Below are positions 42,701-54,906 of a DNA stretch of 61,582 nt, piece by piece (the first letter of the stretch is position 1; every line of letters begins with the position of its first letter). The stretch is taken from assembly GCA_001586965.3 (NCBI GenBank), contig LUCW03000120.1, forward strand, positions 135,001-196,582. The letters are read 5' to 3'. A program made the position numbers and the translations under genes. This DNA comes from Sphaeroforma sirkka (taxonomy: Eukaryota; Opisthokonta; Ichthyosporea; Ichthyophonida). A model generated the notes under the pieces. That model had not been told where the DNA came from. It worked only from the letters and a program-made list of their open reading frames with translations, and searched no databases.

Positions 42701-45700
42701 TCCAGACATTACCATCTCACCGTCACCATCATCTTGTTCTTCCTGCGATGATTTTCCCGAGAGGTCAAATGTATCTGTAGCTACGGCAGACAGTGCCCTT
42801 TTCGTGTTGAAATTCCACTATTTCCTGGGCTTAGCTGCGGTATCCTCATCGTTTCCGGTAGCACTCAAAGAGATATCATTATAGCGCCCTTTTTTTTTTC
42901 AACGGTACTTTTAGCCAAACCCAGGTCAAGACCTTCAGCAACACCAGCGTCGATTTCATCAACTATTGTGAATGATTCGTCACTAAACCCAGCTCAGAAG
43001 AGTACACCAGTACCAACGCCAGAATAAACACACGCACGCAAATGAATGATTGTATCGCTATTCAGAATATTTTCCAGATCGAGGAGATCATCTCTTACTA
43101 GCGGACACGTAACTCGCCGGAATATAACATCATTGGTCCGGGTGAAGAACTTGGCTGCTGCATCCACCATCTTTTTTTAGTCTGCTCTATGAATGTATGC
43201 AGTCGTCCTTTCCTATCTATAGCTATCAACTGAACGAACGCATCCGGTATGCCCCCTTTCCACGCCAATGCAGCAGCCAAGCCTTTTGGAGTAGCTAACT
43301 TTTTTTAGCCTATTACGTTTCGATGATTTCATAAAGTTACGTGTCCGCCGCCACGTGCAAAGTGTGCGTGTATCAGCCCTTTTCGTCTTGCGCCTCTATA
43401 TGACAGGTGAGATTCAATAATGCCAGATACAATAGTAGTTCTTTGGGTTTGTAACAACCAGCGATGTTAGAGGCTAATATTGTAGTCGTCATCCGTGCCA
43501 AACGCCCTTTGATTGCATAGAGATATGCTTAAATCATAGAATATACACAAGAGGAATCTTGCTTATTTTCGCCTTCCAATATCTGACCGCTATACACAAT
43601 ATGCCTTACTGTCTTCCGCCAATTCGATCACCGAAAATGGTTCACTCCAATTGCGCACAGCTACCGCATGCGATGAGACAAGGGCATTTGCAGATTGCAC
43701 AGCAGTAGCAAACAGATCGACGCGATTCACTGCTCCTTTGTACGCCCCTTCTGTTCATTAGTCACGTGCATACTCACGCGGCCCTAGAATGATCTCCAAC
43801 TTTGATTGTTTCATCACATACACATAGGATAATCGCTTACTACCCTTATCCGAATCTCCAGGACCATAGCCAGCGAGCTCGTGGGTGGCAACATTATCGT
43901 TCTCGTGCTAAAGCTCTGCCTCAAGATCAAGTATGACATCAGCAGCAATCTCATCTTCAAGATTCAGCTCTAAGTTCAGGGTCGTCGGGCTCTACTTGAT
44001 CTCCCCCAGTCTGCATAAAAAAATCGACATCTCCAGACATTACCATCTCACCGTCACCATCATCTTGTTCTTCCTGCGATGATTTTCCCGAGAGGTCAAA
44101 TGTATCTGTAGCTACGGCAGACAGTGCCCTTTTCGTGTTGAAATTCCACTATTTCCTGGGCTTAGCTGCGGTATCCTCATCGTTTCCGGTAGCACTCAAA
44201 GAGATATCATTATAGCGCCCTTTTTTTCAACGGTACTTTTAGCCAAACCCAGGTCAAGACCTTCAGCAACACCAGCGTCGATTTCATCAACTATTGTGAA
44301 TGATTCGTCACTAAACCCAGCTCAGAAGAGTACACCAGTACCAACGCCAGAATAAACACACGCACGCAAATGAATGATTGTATCGCTATTCAGAATATTT
44401 TCCAGATCGAGGAGATCATCTCTTACTAGCGGACACGTAACTCGCCGGAATATAACATCATTGGTCCGGGTGAAGAACTTGGCTGCTGCATCCACCATCT
44501 TTTTTAGTCTGCTCTATGAATGTATGCAGTCGTCCTTTCCTATCTATAGCTATCAACTGAACGAACGCATCCGGTATGCCCCCTTTCCACGCCAATGCAG
44601 CAGCCAAGCCTTTTGGAGTAGCTAACTTTTTTTAGCCTATTACGTTTCGATGATTTCATAAAGTTACGTGTCCGCCGCCACGTGCAAAGTGTGCGTGTAT
44701 CAGCCCTTTTTCGTCTTGCGCCTCTATATGACAGGTGAGATTCAATAATGCCAGATACAATAGTAGTAGTTCTTTGGGTTTGTAACAACCAGCGATGTTA
44801 GAGGCTAATATTGTAGTCGTCATCCGTGCCAAACGCCCTTTGATTGCATAGAGATATGCTTAAATCATAGAATATACACAAGAGGAATCTTGCTTATTTT
44901 CGCCTTCCAATATCTGACCGCTATACACAATATGCCTTACTGTCTTCCGCCAATTCGATCACCGAAAATGGTTCACTCCAATTGCGCACAGCTACCGCAT
45001 GCGATGAGACAAGGGCATTTGCAGATTGCACAGCAGTAGCAAACAGATCGACGCGATTCACTGCTCCTTTGTACGCCCCTTCTGTTCATTAGTCACGTGC
45101 ATACTCACGCGGCCCTAGAATGATCTCCAACTTTGATTGTTTCATCACATACACATAGGATAATCGCTTACTACCCTTATCCGAATCTCCAGGACCATAG
45201 CCAGCGAGCTCGTGGGTGGCAACATTATCGTTCTCGTGCTAAAGCTCTGCCTCAAGATCAAGTATGACATCAGCAGCAATCTCATCTTCAAGATTCAGCT
45301 CTAAGTTCAGGTCGTCGGGCTCTACTTGATCTCCCCAGTCTGCATAAAAAAAATCGACATCTCCAGACATTACCATCTCACCGTCACCATCATCTTGTTC
45401 TTCCTGCGATGATTTTCCCGAGAGGTCAAATGTATCTGTAGCTACGGCAGACAGTGCCCTTTTCGTGTTGAAATTCCACTATTTCCTGGGCTTAGCTGCG
45501 GTATCCTCATCGTTTCCGGTAGCACTCAAAGAGATATCATTATAGCGCCCTTTTTTTTCAACGGTACTTTTAGCCAAACCCAGGTCAAGACCTTCAGCAA
45601 CACCAGCGTCGATTTCATCAACTATTGTGAATGATTCGTCACTAAACCCAGCTCAGAAGAGTACACCAGTACCAACGCCAGAATAAACACACGCACGCAA

Positions 45701-46266
45701 ATGAATGATTGTATCGCTATTCAGAATATTTTCCAGATCGAGGAGATCATCTCTTACTAGCGGACACGTAACTCGCCGGAATATAACATCATTGGTCCGG
45801 GTGAAGAACTTGGCTGCTGCATCCACCATCTTTTAGTCTGCTCTATGAATGTATGCAGTCGTCCTTTCCTATCTATAGCTATCAACTGAACGAACGCATC
45901 CGGTATGCCCCTTTCCACGCCAATGCAGCAGCCAAGCCTTTTGGAGTAGCTAACTTTTTTTTAGCCTATTACGTTTCGATGATTTCATAAAGTTACGTGT
46001 CCGCCGCCACGTGCAAAGTGTGCGTGTATCAGCCCTTTTCGTCTTGCGCCTCTATATGACAGGTGAGATTCAATAATGCCAGATATAATAGTAGTTCTTT
46101 GGGTTTGTAACAACCAGCGATGTTAGAGGCTAATATTGTAGTCGTCATCCGTGCCAAACGCCCTTTGATTGCATAGAGATATGCTTAAATCATAGAATAT
46201 ACACAAGAGGAATCTTGCTTATTTTCGCCTTCCAATATCTGACCGCTATACACAATATGCCTTACT
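39624..46266. repeat. Five-unit tandem array, about 1.33 kb per unit
   Basis: Units start at 39624, 40951, 42282, 43611 and 44942 (GTCTTCCGCCAATTCGATC at each), lengths 1327, 1331, 1329, 1331 and 1325. They are almost identical; differences are mainly lengths of T or A runs plus a few single substitutions. Left flank and right flank are single-copy and each continues the same pseudogene, so one internal segment was duplicated in tandem. Confidence 0.95.
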
Positions 46267-47170
46267 GCATCACACTTAGTTACCAACACGCCATTATCGT
46301 CTTCCTCTTGCCATTCTGTGTATTCAAAATATATCGACATACAACCGTGCCAACCCATGCAGCGTTGTCCATAATGTTCATGAGTGGTTTCTCTTGAGGA
46401 TATCGGATCGAACTTTATTTTAATCAATGAGTGTAAATAATTCTTTACTGCCTTTGTTTGCGATACATCGATCAGACATGACTTTGAGTACATTTTAAAA
46501 ATGTTATTGTTGGTTCTTGGCTCTTGTTCTATGTCCTGAATAATTATCTAGTTTATCCCGTCAAACTTCAAGTACATCCAGGGCGTCTTGCTGTATATCT
46601 GCCCCACCAAAAGCACTCCGTCTTACTGCACGCTTAACTTCTGACACTATCCAAGGCACGAACTTACACCCATTACACTCGGCATCCCTAACAGTTGTGT
46701 CTTTAGATGGCTTCAAGAGTGCATATTCCAACCCATGAGTATTGACGGAATCTCCTAAGACTACGTGTTGATCTAATTGTTGTTTAATGAATGTCTTTCT
46801 TAAGTCCACCGCTCTGCTTGGTCCTCGGAGAAGTCTTCTAGAATGGTTTGCACGTATCGACGACATCAATAACAAGGCAAGCCGTGACATAATCGACCGT
46901 TGTGATTGACTTCTCCCCATTATTCGTAATTGATAGAACAGCTTTTATAAAGCTAGTCTTCTCAATTTGTTTATTTTTGTCAACAGACACAAGATAAGCT
47001 TTATATAGTACCTGTGCAGGCTTACGGCGCGTAAGAGCAGGCAGAGTTACAAGTTCATTGCGTTCTATTCTTAAAGACTTAGGGATAATATTATTTATTT
47101 CAACAAATGACAAGTATGTATATTACAATGTATGAACATATGGTATGGCTCTCATAGTCGCTGTAGTGGT

Positions 47171-48141
47171 TCAGGAAAGATTAGCGTTTGCCGGGATTTG
47201 CGGATTAGGTGAGAAGAGGTTTGCATTATGCTTTGCTTGGTAAGCCTTCTGAAGACGATCCGCGGTAGATTGGAGGATGTCTGCGTTAGTGGAATTGACA
47301 AGTGGGATCAGTAGTGCATCCATGCTGCGTTCAAGAATTTTTGGCGCTCGTTCATGTGTGCAGCGGGCCTCCCGCTTGGTGCGGAGATAATGGATTAAAG
47401 CTGCTTTCGTAGCGTCGGGATGTTGTTGGGAGCGGGGGTCGATGTTTTCATCAAGCTGCCATTTCCATGTAAGTGCTGCATGTCGTTTAACCTGGGCGTC
47501 AGCGTCGCTAGGAACACAAAGGCGGATGAAACTGGTGGAGCTTTCGCGGCGATTTGGTTGAGATACCGATTTAGACGGAAGATACCAGAGAAAGTGGTGG
47601 CGATTGAGAACTGGTTGGGCATGCCAGTATTTTTCAAATACTGATTGGGATGGGGGCTTACCGTTAGGGAAAGTTGCTCGGAAGAAGAGCCATACCGGAG
47701 TTATGTCATCCATTTCATGAAGAGTTTTGTCCGGCATCGGGTGGCCCACCACTTTCGTCAAAAGGTGTTCGGGTACTGGCGGCTGCGGTTGGGACTGAGA
47801 TGCTGGTAGGGTCGGGCGTTTTTAGGGCTCGGTTTTGTAGGTTTGTCTACTTTTGAGCGGTAGCTGGGAGGCTCACTGCTGCTATTGGGTGCCTGTGACC
47901 GCGGTCTTTTTGCAGGCGGAGCAGGCGGGCTTGTGGAGCCAAATCGGAAAGTGTCGGGTGTGTCTTTATCTATAGGTGCACGGGTTTGGGATTTAAGGTC
48001 CCGGAGTTTAGATTCAAGGTTGGTTGTTTTTGCACAGAGGTTGGTGAGCATTTGGTGCATGGTTGATTTCCATTGGTCATCAGTCAAAGGCTCCTTGGAG
48101 ATGGGCCTATCATTGTTCGGGGTTGTTAGAGCCGGTCCCAA
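47171..48141 (-). pseudogene. Gag-like protein of another LTR element (H)
   Basis: Two overlapping frames (47758-48141 and 47171-47761) joined by a one-base shift near 47760. The N-terminal part has a short coiled coil (MLTNLCAKTTNLESKLRDLK), a Ser/Pro-rich basic middle, then a globular helical part. It has no zinc knuckle. The 5' end sits on a primer-binding site (48129-48140), which marks it as the first gene of an LTR element whose LTR is overwritten by the 3' LTR of copy D. Confidence 0.55.
48129..48140 (-). promoter_or_regulatory. Primer-binding site candidate of element H
   Basis: Minus strand reads TGGGACCGGCTC, complementary to a tRNA ending GAGCCGGTCCCA (with the CCA end). It is preceded by CAATCAAATTT, similar to the LTR end next to the site at 57606-57617. 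Confidence 0.5.
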
Positions 48142-48162
48142 AATTTGATTGAGGTTGGCCTG

Positions 48163-48703
48163 TGTAGAAATACGGCCTCCGGTCAGTCTAAAATATCAAG
48201 ATCAATTGAGATAATACATTGGTTTATATTTGTATTTTAAATAATTTAGTACAAGCTCTTTTTCCGTTCTTTATTGAATAATTTTCACTAGAAGTACTAA
48301 ATGTTCATGACCACTTGCCTAATTTGTAAATAGACATAATAACGTAAGTCACGTTAATACATTAGCTGATATAAATAAAGTTCCATCTGAAGAAAAGTTA
48401 AAAAAAAGAAAAGACTTATTGGATTTTGGAGATTGGCGGGAGGTCCAAAATCTATAAGTAGTAGTTCGGAGATTATAAAATTTAGTTTATAATATCCTAC
48501 ATCTACTAATGTCTCAAATAGGTACAAGTAGATGAGTCATACCAAATACTCAGGCTATTGGAGCCATCAAAGTGAATTTAGAACACTTTGGAAATATTGG
48601 AAAAAGAGCTTGTACTAAATTTTTTTAAAATACAAATAAAAAACCAATGTATTAACTCAATTGATCTTGATATTTTAGACTGACCGGAGGCCGTATTTCT
48701 ACA
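48163..48703 (-). repeat. Fold-back 3' LTR of copy D
   Basis: The right 438 bp (48266-48703) are LTR positions 1-438 on the minus strand. The left 103 bp (48163-48265) are LTR positions 1-103 in opposite orientation, so the unit begins TGTAGAAA and ends TTTCTACA with arms of about 103-105 bp. The join (CTTTTTCC then GTTCTTTATT) is repeated exactly in the copy at 56311-56799. Confidence 0.85.
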
Positions 48704-48829
48704 TAGCCCCAGTAGCTTTTAGAACTACGAACGTACGTAAAGATACGATCTAGTTGGTAAAGCGAAAACCAAAGTAAAAACGGTTTCGGTCATGACTTAT
48801 CGAGTAAGTATGTGCCTATATGTACGAGT

Positions 48830-50285
48830 TCAAGACTCATGTTGTACTCTATGTCGTTTAGTATTTGGTCCAGTAACCATTTCCGATGTAGGCGCCTTAC
48901 GTTTATTATTTGGTAAGGTAATAGCCAAAGGCTGTTCTTCATTAGTAAGTAAGTTTGAACAATTTTCTGCACTGTTGGTAAGCAGATCAGAAAGTTTAGT
49001 CACGTAGGAAGTAGGTGGCAAATAGGGAATTTCAGATCCGTCAGGGTTTGTAGTCACCTGAGGAAACCCTTTTCGTTTATCTCGTGTGTTCTTATGTAAA
49101 CGCTTATTCCATTTCAAGATACGAAGAAAGTCGCGAGATTCACGAAATGCATCGGAGGTTAGTCAAGCTACTGTCCCATCCATGAAACGGGTCTTGTAGT
49201 AAGTGTAACCGTCTTCGGATGTTTTGTCAATTATATCTTTGACTTGTGACTCCATAACTGGTACATCAGAATCAAATGAGCGAGCGAATGAGAGTTCGGA
49301 GGTAGGGATACGGTGAGTGCCTAGATTGGTTGCGCTAGTACCATCAATGTTATTCACTTCGTAAGTATCACTCTTCTCATCATGGTAGGAAATAACAAAA
49401 GGTCCTATCGTCTTAGAAGAGAGTTCGGTAACGTTGGCGTTTCGATTTATAATGTTAACGTAATCGCCGACTTTGAACTGAACAATGTTCTTAGTGTTAT
49501 TCCATCGGTCATACGCTTTAAGTAGGACGCGATTTTTGTGCTCGAGTAAACAGGGGTAAACAACGTTCTGCATATGCTCGATCTTTTGTAGCCACGGGGT
49601 AGCGTGTTTCTCGGGCGCAGTCTTATCAAACGTTGCTTGTAATTCACTATAGCGGCCAAAGAAATACTGAAACGGAGTGTTCCAGTTTGAGGATTCATGC
49701 AGTTATTCATTTGAGTCTGAACCCATTTCAAATGATAAGGCCACATATCCTCAACGTCGTCTAGTGCGGTACGCAAGAGTTTCTTAAGTTCTCTATGACG
49801 TGTCTCATTTGCACCCTGCGTTTGAGGTTTGTAAGGAACACCACGCCTATGGGTCATGCCTGATACGAGTATAAGTGCCTCCATTACGTCGGTACAAAAC
49901 TCACTACCGTTATCAGAACATAGTACTCGGGGAAACCGAAGTCATTAAAGACGTGATAGCATAATTCTGCCACTGTTTGTGGACGTTTGTTCGGTATTGC
50001 ATAAAGCAAGTTATAGCCCGAAGCCACACATAAGAAATGACAGATATATACATCGCCAGTATGCTTGGATCGCGGGAGTTTAACCAAATCGACTATGACT
50101 CGGCGCATCGGTTGGTCTTCTGTCACACTTTTTAGGGGTGCCCAACCGTATCGCTTGATCTGATTCTTTTCACAATCAGTACAGCGTCGGTATACTTCAC
50201 GTATGGTTTCTTTCAGCGCCGGGTGATCAAGCCCTGCACGAATAGCCATTTTATAAGTATGCTCATATGCTCGATGCGTTAAATT
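48830..50285 (-). pseudogene. pol: Copy D pol: integrase and C-terminal tail
   Basis: HHCC and DDE motifs as in copy A (VIVDLVKL, SDNGSEF split by a one-C deletion, QTQGANETRHRELK). Frameshifts near 49920 (C run), 49690, 49160 and 49110. At 9455 of copy A, where A has TGA, D has CGA. At 50280 a small deletion removes part of the linker before the HHCC motif. Confidence 0.87.
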
Positions 50286-52005
50286 AAAATTTTAACTCTA
50301 CTTTCGAGCTCCTCTAAGTCAGTCAGATTCTGCGTAACGCTGGCTGGATGAACCATAGTCCTGTTGGAAAGGGCAACCTCAGTATCAGGAGGGGTAGACT
50401 CCTGAGATACATAATTGACAACATTGAATTGTTGAAGTATCTTCTTCAGTTGTTTCGCAACTCCTGGCTGTTCTTTAAGCAGCGCTTTAAGTAGTCGAGT
50501 GCGAGCTTCAGGTTCTCTTAGAGTTTTGAGTCTTTGATCCATGGCCTTAGCTAGTTCCATGTTTTTACGATCTAATGCCGTTTCAATCGGCATTACCTCG
50601 ACTGCAATCTTGTTGGGTGCATGTGTTGTACGAGTCTTGAGCTTTTGTTCAAACTCTTTAGACTCCTCTAGTTTAGCTAAGAATTCGGTTGAGGGTTTCC
50701 ACTTAGTGGTACCTGCAGGACCGATGCGACAAACAATGGTGTGTTTCCAAGGTGTCTTCTTAATAGAATAGGATCCCTGATACAAAAAAACGTGTCGGTT
50801 TCACGGTCGACATAAATAGGTCGTCTTGAATCATATTATTTAAATCACGTATCCATGGGTCGGAGTTACGTAAGGGACAACACAGCGTAATGGTAGATTT
50901 AGTAATATTAACATAATTTAATAACTGTGCGATAAGTTGACAAGGTGGGTTAGCCCACGCATTATGCTTTGATAAGTCAAGCTGAAATGCATCACCTTTA
51001 GGATGAGTCAACGACCTATATTCAGAAACCTGTTTGTTATGTTCTGCGGCGAACATATCAACAGTAAATGGACCCCATCGTGATTGAGCGAGGTTAAACC
51101 ATTTCTTATTTAGCATCCAATCGGTTGCTAATAACTCCTTGACTGTTTTCTGGTAGTCGGGCACAAGTCGAGAGAGCATGTCAGGAAGATGGTTATGTAT
51201 TCCTGGTATGTGTGTTATATTAAAAGCGAACTTGGCAATAATGTCATGCCAGCGGCTCACCAACTGTGAATCAGGGTTCATATCTTTTTAAGTATGTTAA
51301 AGACTTTTGATCACAGGCGACAGTAAAGTAACTTCCATAAAGGTAGTCTTTAAACTGTCTTAGCGCAGTAACTATAGCAAGGAGCTCTTGTTTAACGGTA
51401 GGGTAATTCCGTTGACTCTTATTATAACTCTTGCTAAAGCATTGAATGTAGCGCGGTTTACCATTTATCGTTTGGTAAAGCACTCCACCTACCGCTCGAT
51501 CTGAAGCGTCGGTTGCTACTTGGAATGGGACACCATCCACAGGGTACTGCATGATGGGTGCGTCCATTACTTTACTTTTGACTGGTTTAAATGCATCATC
51601 ACATTCTTTAGTCCAAAGCTTTCCCAAAGGTCCTTTGTGCAGCCGTAGGTGACTGAAAGGCTTTAAGTAATGAGAAAGATGCGGTACCGAATCCGAGAAG
51701 AAGTTAACAAACCCACACACAGAGTTCACATCTCTTCCAGTAATTGGTGTTGATAAATCCAACAGAAACTGTTTCTTGCCAGGATCAATTTCTACCCCTG
51801 CTGCAGATACTTTGTAGCCAAGTAAGTGTATAGTATCTTTAGTAAAAGAACACTTGTCTTCGTTAATCTTAAGTTTAGCATGATTAAGTCGCTTTAAGAC
51901 TTCTTTAACGAGTTTAGCATGTTCATGTGCTGTCTTTGTAAAGATAACTATATCATCTAAATAGACTGATACGTTATACGACAGGTTCGCAAATAGTTCC
52001 ATCAT
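50286..52005 (-). pseudogene. pol: Copy D pol: RT end, RNase H and Dam-like domain
   Basis: YLDD, ATDASDRAVGG, VACDQKSLTYL (frameshift in an A run near 51290), WGPFTVDMFA, WANPPC and KTPWKH, as in copy A. It also carries the helical linker with an intact Gln codon where copy A has TAA. A base loss near 50823 shifts the frame inside the domain. Confidence 0.87.
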
Positions 52006-53033
52006 AACTTGTTGGAAAAAAAAGAAGGTAACATGTGTAAGCCTTCAGGTGCACCTTTAAACTGGTACTTCTTACCTTGCCAAGTAAAGGAAAAGTATTT
52101 CCTATGAGGCTCATATATCTGTAGTTGATGGAATGCAGCTTTTAAGTCTATCTTGGAAAAGATAGTCGCACCCTCCATTTTGCGTAGTATCTCGCTTATC
52201 TTAGGTAAGGGAAAACTATGTTGCGGAATTAGTTTGTTGATTGGCGACAGGTCTAGTACTTCTCTTGTTTTACTAAACGTTCCATCAGATTTATATTGAT
52301 CGACCGCTAAGAGAGCTAAGTTAACTGGGGTTGCATCATAATTGATTTCAATTAGACCCTGTTTTAACCAATCTTCGATTTGGGTTTTGACAACGTCTTT
52401 GTGTCTCCAACTCACGTAGTTATGTGAAGGACACTTTAACTTAGAGAAGTCGACGTTTGTTAAGTCAAGTCTAACGTACCCATTAGAGAACTTAAACATA
52501 CACCAGTCAGTTATTGCAATCTTCCTGTTTTGTATAATTAAGTCCATAATTATATCGGTGAAGTGCAGAATCATATCCTTTGCTTCACCTTCCGGAGGTT
52601 TAGGTATCTTTAGCATATTATCATCTGACTGATCTTTATTCGGGTCTAGCCCATTAGGCAGACCAGTGAGTGTTATACCTAAACTGAGAAGATCAGTCAT
52701 ACCTATAATTAAATCGTATTTCTGAGACATGTCAGTAACGATTAGGTGAGTCTTCACTTCTCTTCTATCTGACAGCATTATGTGTGCATAGTCAATGGCT
52801 TATTCGCAAGTAGTAACTTTGCCATTTCCCAAGATTAAATCAGTTGTTTCGTTATGGACAGCCATATCTGTAGCGTAGGCTACTCGGCGTGAGATAGCAG
52901 AGACTTCAGCCCCTGGATCAAATAGTGCCATAACTTTTTCTCCATTTACGAAAACTGTTTGAAAGATACGTTCATCTCCTTTGGTATGGATTTTATTGAA
53001 CATTTTCTCATAATCTTGCTCTAGTGCGCACAT
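52002..53033 (-). pseudogene. pol: Copy D pol: protease and RT start
   Basis: Pol ATG at 53033, in the gag frame, 9 nt after the gag TGA. The protease has MALFDPGAEVSA (DPG). A TAA at 52798-52800 replaces the CAA of copy A. RT runs to a T-run frameshift at about 52015 (8 T against 6 in copy A). Confidence 0.88.
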
Positions 53034-53042
53034 ATGGTACTG

Positions 53043-54340
53043 TCAGTGCTTAACTTGGACGTCCGGTAGATCCTTGCAATCCTCTTTGTGCCAACCGTTA
53101 GTACCCTTGCAAATAGCACACTCTTTCATATAGTGTCCAAAATCTGGCTTGCCTGGTGCACACTTAACAGGGTCGTGTCTACCATTCCACTTGCCATTAC
53201 GTTTTGTAAGGTTGTAACCACACTTCTTGCAAGGCGCTCTCACCTTCTTATCACCTTTCGGTTCGGTAGAAGTAGAGCCAGTACCCCCTCCAGTAGTAGT
53301 GCGAGGTTTCTTAGTACTACGCGCAGTATTAGTCTCTACTGCGTTTCGCTTAGTGGGCTGGGTGTAGCTCGTGGTACTAAGTACTCTAGTAGAGGGATTG
53401 GTATGCTTGTGAACTATCTTCTCAAAGACAGACCAAGGCATAGATCGCAGATCACCATAAGCGATGATGTCATCATTGACTTTCTTAAAGTGGTTAGCTC
53501 CCAGAGTCTCCATCATCTGACAAATTAATAAATATTCGCCAGTATAGGTACGACCACCCATCCGAGTATTCATATGTGTCATATGAGCTAGAGCACCTCG
53601 AATAGTGGTATCGTTCGCAAAGAACTTGCGAGACTCTAGAAGTTCACGGTCACGTGCATCTTCAAAAAAGGTGTTAAGTATATTATCACGCAACTGGTGG
53701 CAGGGTAGGGCTTTCCAGTTGCGCTCATGGGCCTTCAAGATAGTTCGCCATTCACCTGACTCACAGAAATGAATAAAGGCATTCATCATCTGCTTATCCT
53801 TAAGGCTGGCAGACTCCTTAAGTTGGTCGAAGGCCTTCAGTGTCTCCACTGTACTCTCATGAGTAGAGAAATCGACCTCAGCCTGCGCGTTACCTAGCTG
53901 CTTTATAAAGCTTGGTTCTAAGCGTTCACGAGGCTCATGCTCAGTGCTACGGGCTGCTAGTGCCAAGATGGTGTCTATTTCCTTTCTCTTGTTATCGATT
54001 AAATAGCAAATGTTATCCGCTTTCCTATCGTCAAGGTCAGAGTCATTCAATAGACGGTCCTCAAGGACTTGCATACCAGAGCGTAATAGCCTGAGACGAG
54101 TATGTCTGGTTCTCACTTCCTCATCCTTAGGATTAGAGCGGGAACTCTCTAACGAGGTACTGGTGTAGCGATTGCGAAAATCGTGATTACCAGGGTTAGT
54201 TGGCAAATGAGGGTCGATATTACGAGGATGGTAAGCCTCATCGAGTTCCATACGATCATATCCTCTGACAGGGTTAGGTTTGTCAAGAGGATGGTCAATG
54301 GTAGCATCAGAGCTATAGAGATTAAACTTTGAAATATTTC
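53043..54340 (-). CDS. gag: Copy D Gag, capsid and zinc-knuckle region
   Basis: 402 clean codons from the ATG at 54251 (MELDEAYHPRN) to TGA 53043-53045, with open coding sense further 5' to the tRNA-like insert. Same capsid and Cys/His cluster as copy A, with a few amino-acid differences. The most intact gag in the window. Confidence 0.88.
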
Positions 54341-54343
54341 CTC

Positions 54344-54424
54344 GTTCGCCAGTGGTAACTGGCTTAGTGGTACACGTACCGGCTGGTAAACCAGTAGGTC
54401 TCGGGTTCGAAACTAGGCCCGAAT
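54344..54424 (+). other. tRNA-like sequence in copy D gag
   Basis: Plus strand: A box TGGCTTAGTGG (54360-54370) and B-box-like GGTTCGAAACT (54404-54414). Same insert as in copy A (4470-4553). It puts a TAG in the gag frame. Confidence 0.5.
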
Positions 54425-54906
54425 TTTTAGAATATCAGCCAAGTGGGACACGATAGAGGGGTCCACAACTGCTGCTGCCGCTAGCTCCTTCAAGAGCGCT
54501 TCAGTGCGGTTCAATTGGCGTCGAGATTGAGAGGATCCAACCACTCGTTGTCGAGTTATGGCGTCCTCAGCTTCGGCCCCAAGATTTGAGCTGAATGGAA
54601 TGGCTTCTCCATCGATGGCGAAACCGAAATTTTCGGACAGGTCCAATACTTCCTTTTCACTCCGGATTTGTGCTGGAGTGTCCTTTAGATGTGGAGTTAT
54701 AATGTCCCCGACATTCGTATCCACGAATTTTCCAGCCTTTCGACGTTTATCCCCAATATTTGACGGCACGTGGTCAGGAGGCAAGCTGGGGTCCTGAGTT
54801 TCACTCCTAGATGATTCACGGACGCTGGCGAGCCTTTCCGCGGTAGTAGATACCTCTTCTTACAAGGCTTTAGGATCCGACGAGTCATCCTCAGAATAAT
54901 CCTCTG
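54425..54906 (-). pseudogene. gag: Copy D Gag, N-terminal acidic and linker part
   Basis: Continuous with the gag start at 55637 once the solo LTR is removed: an acidic Ser/Asp/Glu stretch, a TAA near 54860, a basic segment (IGDKRRKAGK), and the ELAAAAVVDPS helix that copy A retains after its deletion. Confidence 0.75.

Larger units (their letters stand above)
39030..47113 (-). pseudogene. Large unrecognised gene, disrupted and internally amplified
   Basis: The minus-strand coding sense starts at an ATG (47113, MSFVEINNII) and can be followed through frame shifts at about 46840 and 46560, into the repeat unit at 46266, through five units, and out at 39623 to a stop at 39030. Inside each unit the frame carries the same stops. 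Parts: 46185-46493 has a Cys/His/Trp-rich patch (GQRCMGWHGCMSIYF). 40335-40601 is helical. 39800-40330 is a strongly acidic, Asp/Glu-rich linker. 39249-39743 is a compact C-terminal domain, listed separately. Function unknown. The next coding sequence downstream on the same strand is the XPG-like nuclease. Confidence 0.55.

Noticed and set aside
39624..46266. CRISPR-like or satellite array
   Set aside because: Units are 1.33 kb, coding-derived, with no spacers; it is a local tandem duplication.
48163..48703. Independent MITE with 103-bp terminal inverted repeats
   Set aside because: One end follows the polypurine tract of copy D exactly, and 438 bp are ordinary LTR, so it is primarily an altered 3' LTR; the mobile fold-back form is kept as a finding.
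54360..54414. Functional tRNA gene
   Set aside because: The D stem and acceptor stem do not pair and the anticodon loop cannot be placed; only internal promoter-like boxes remain.
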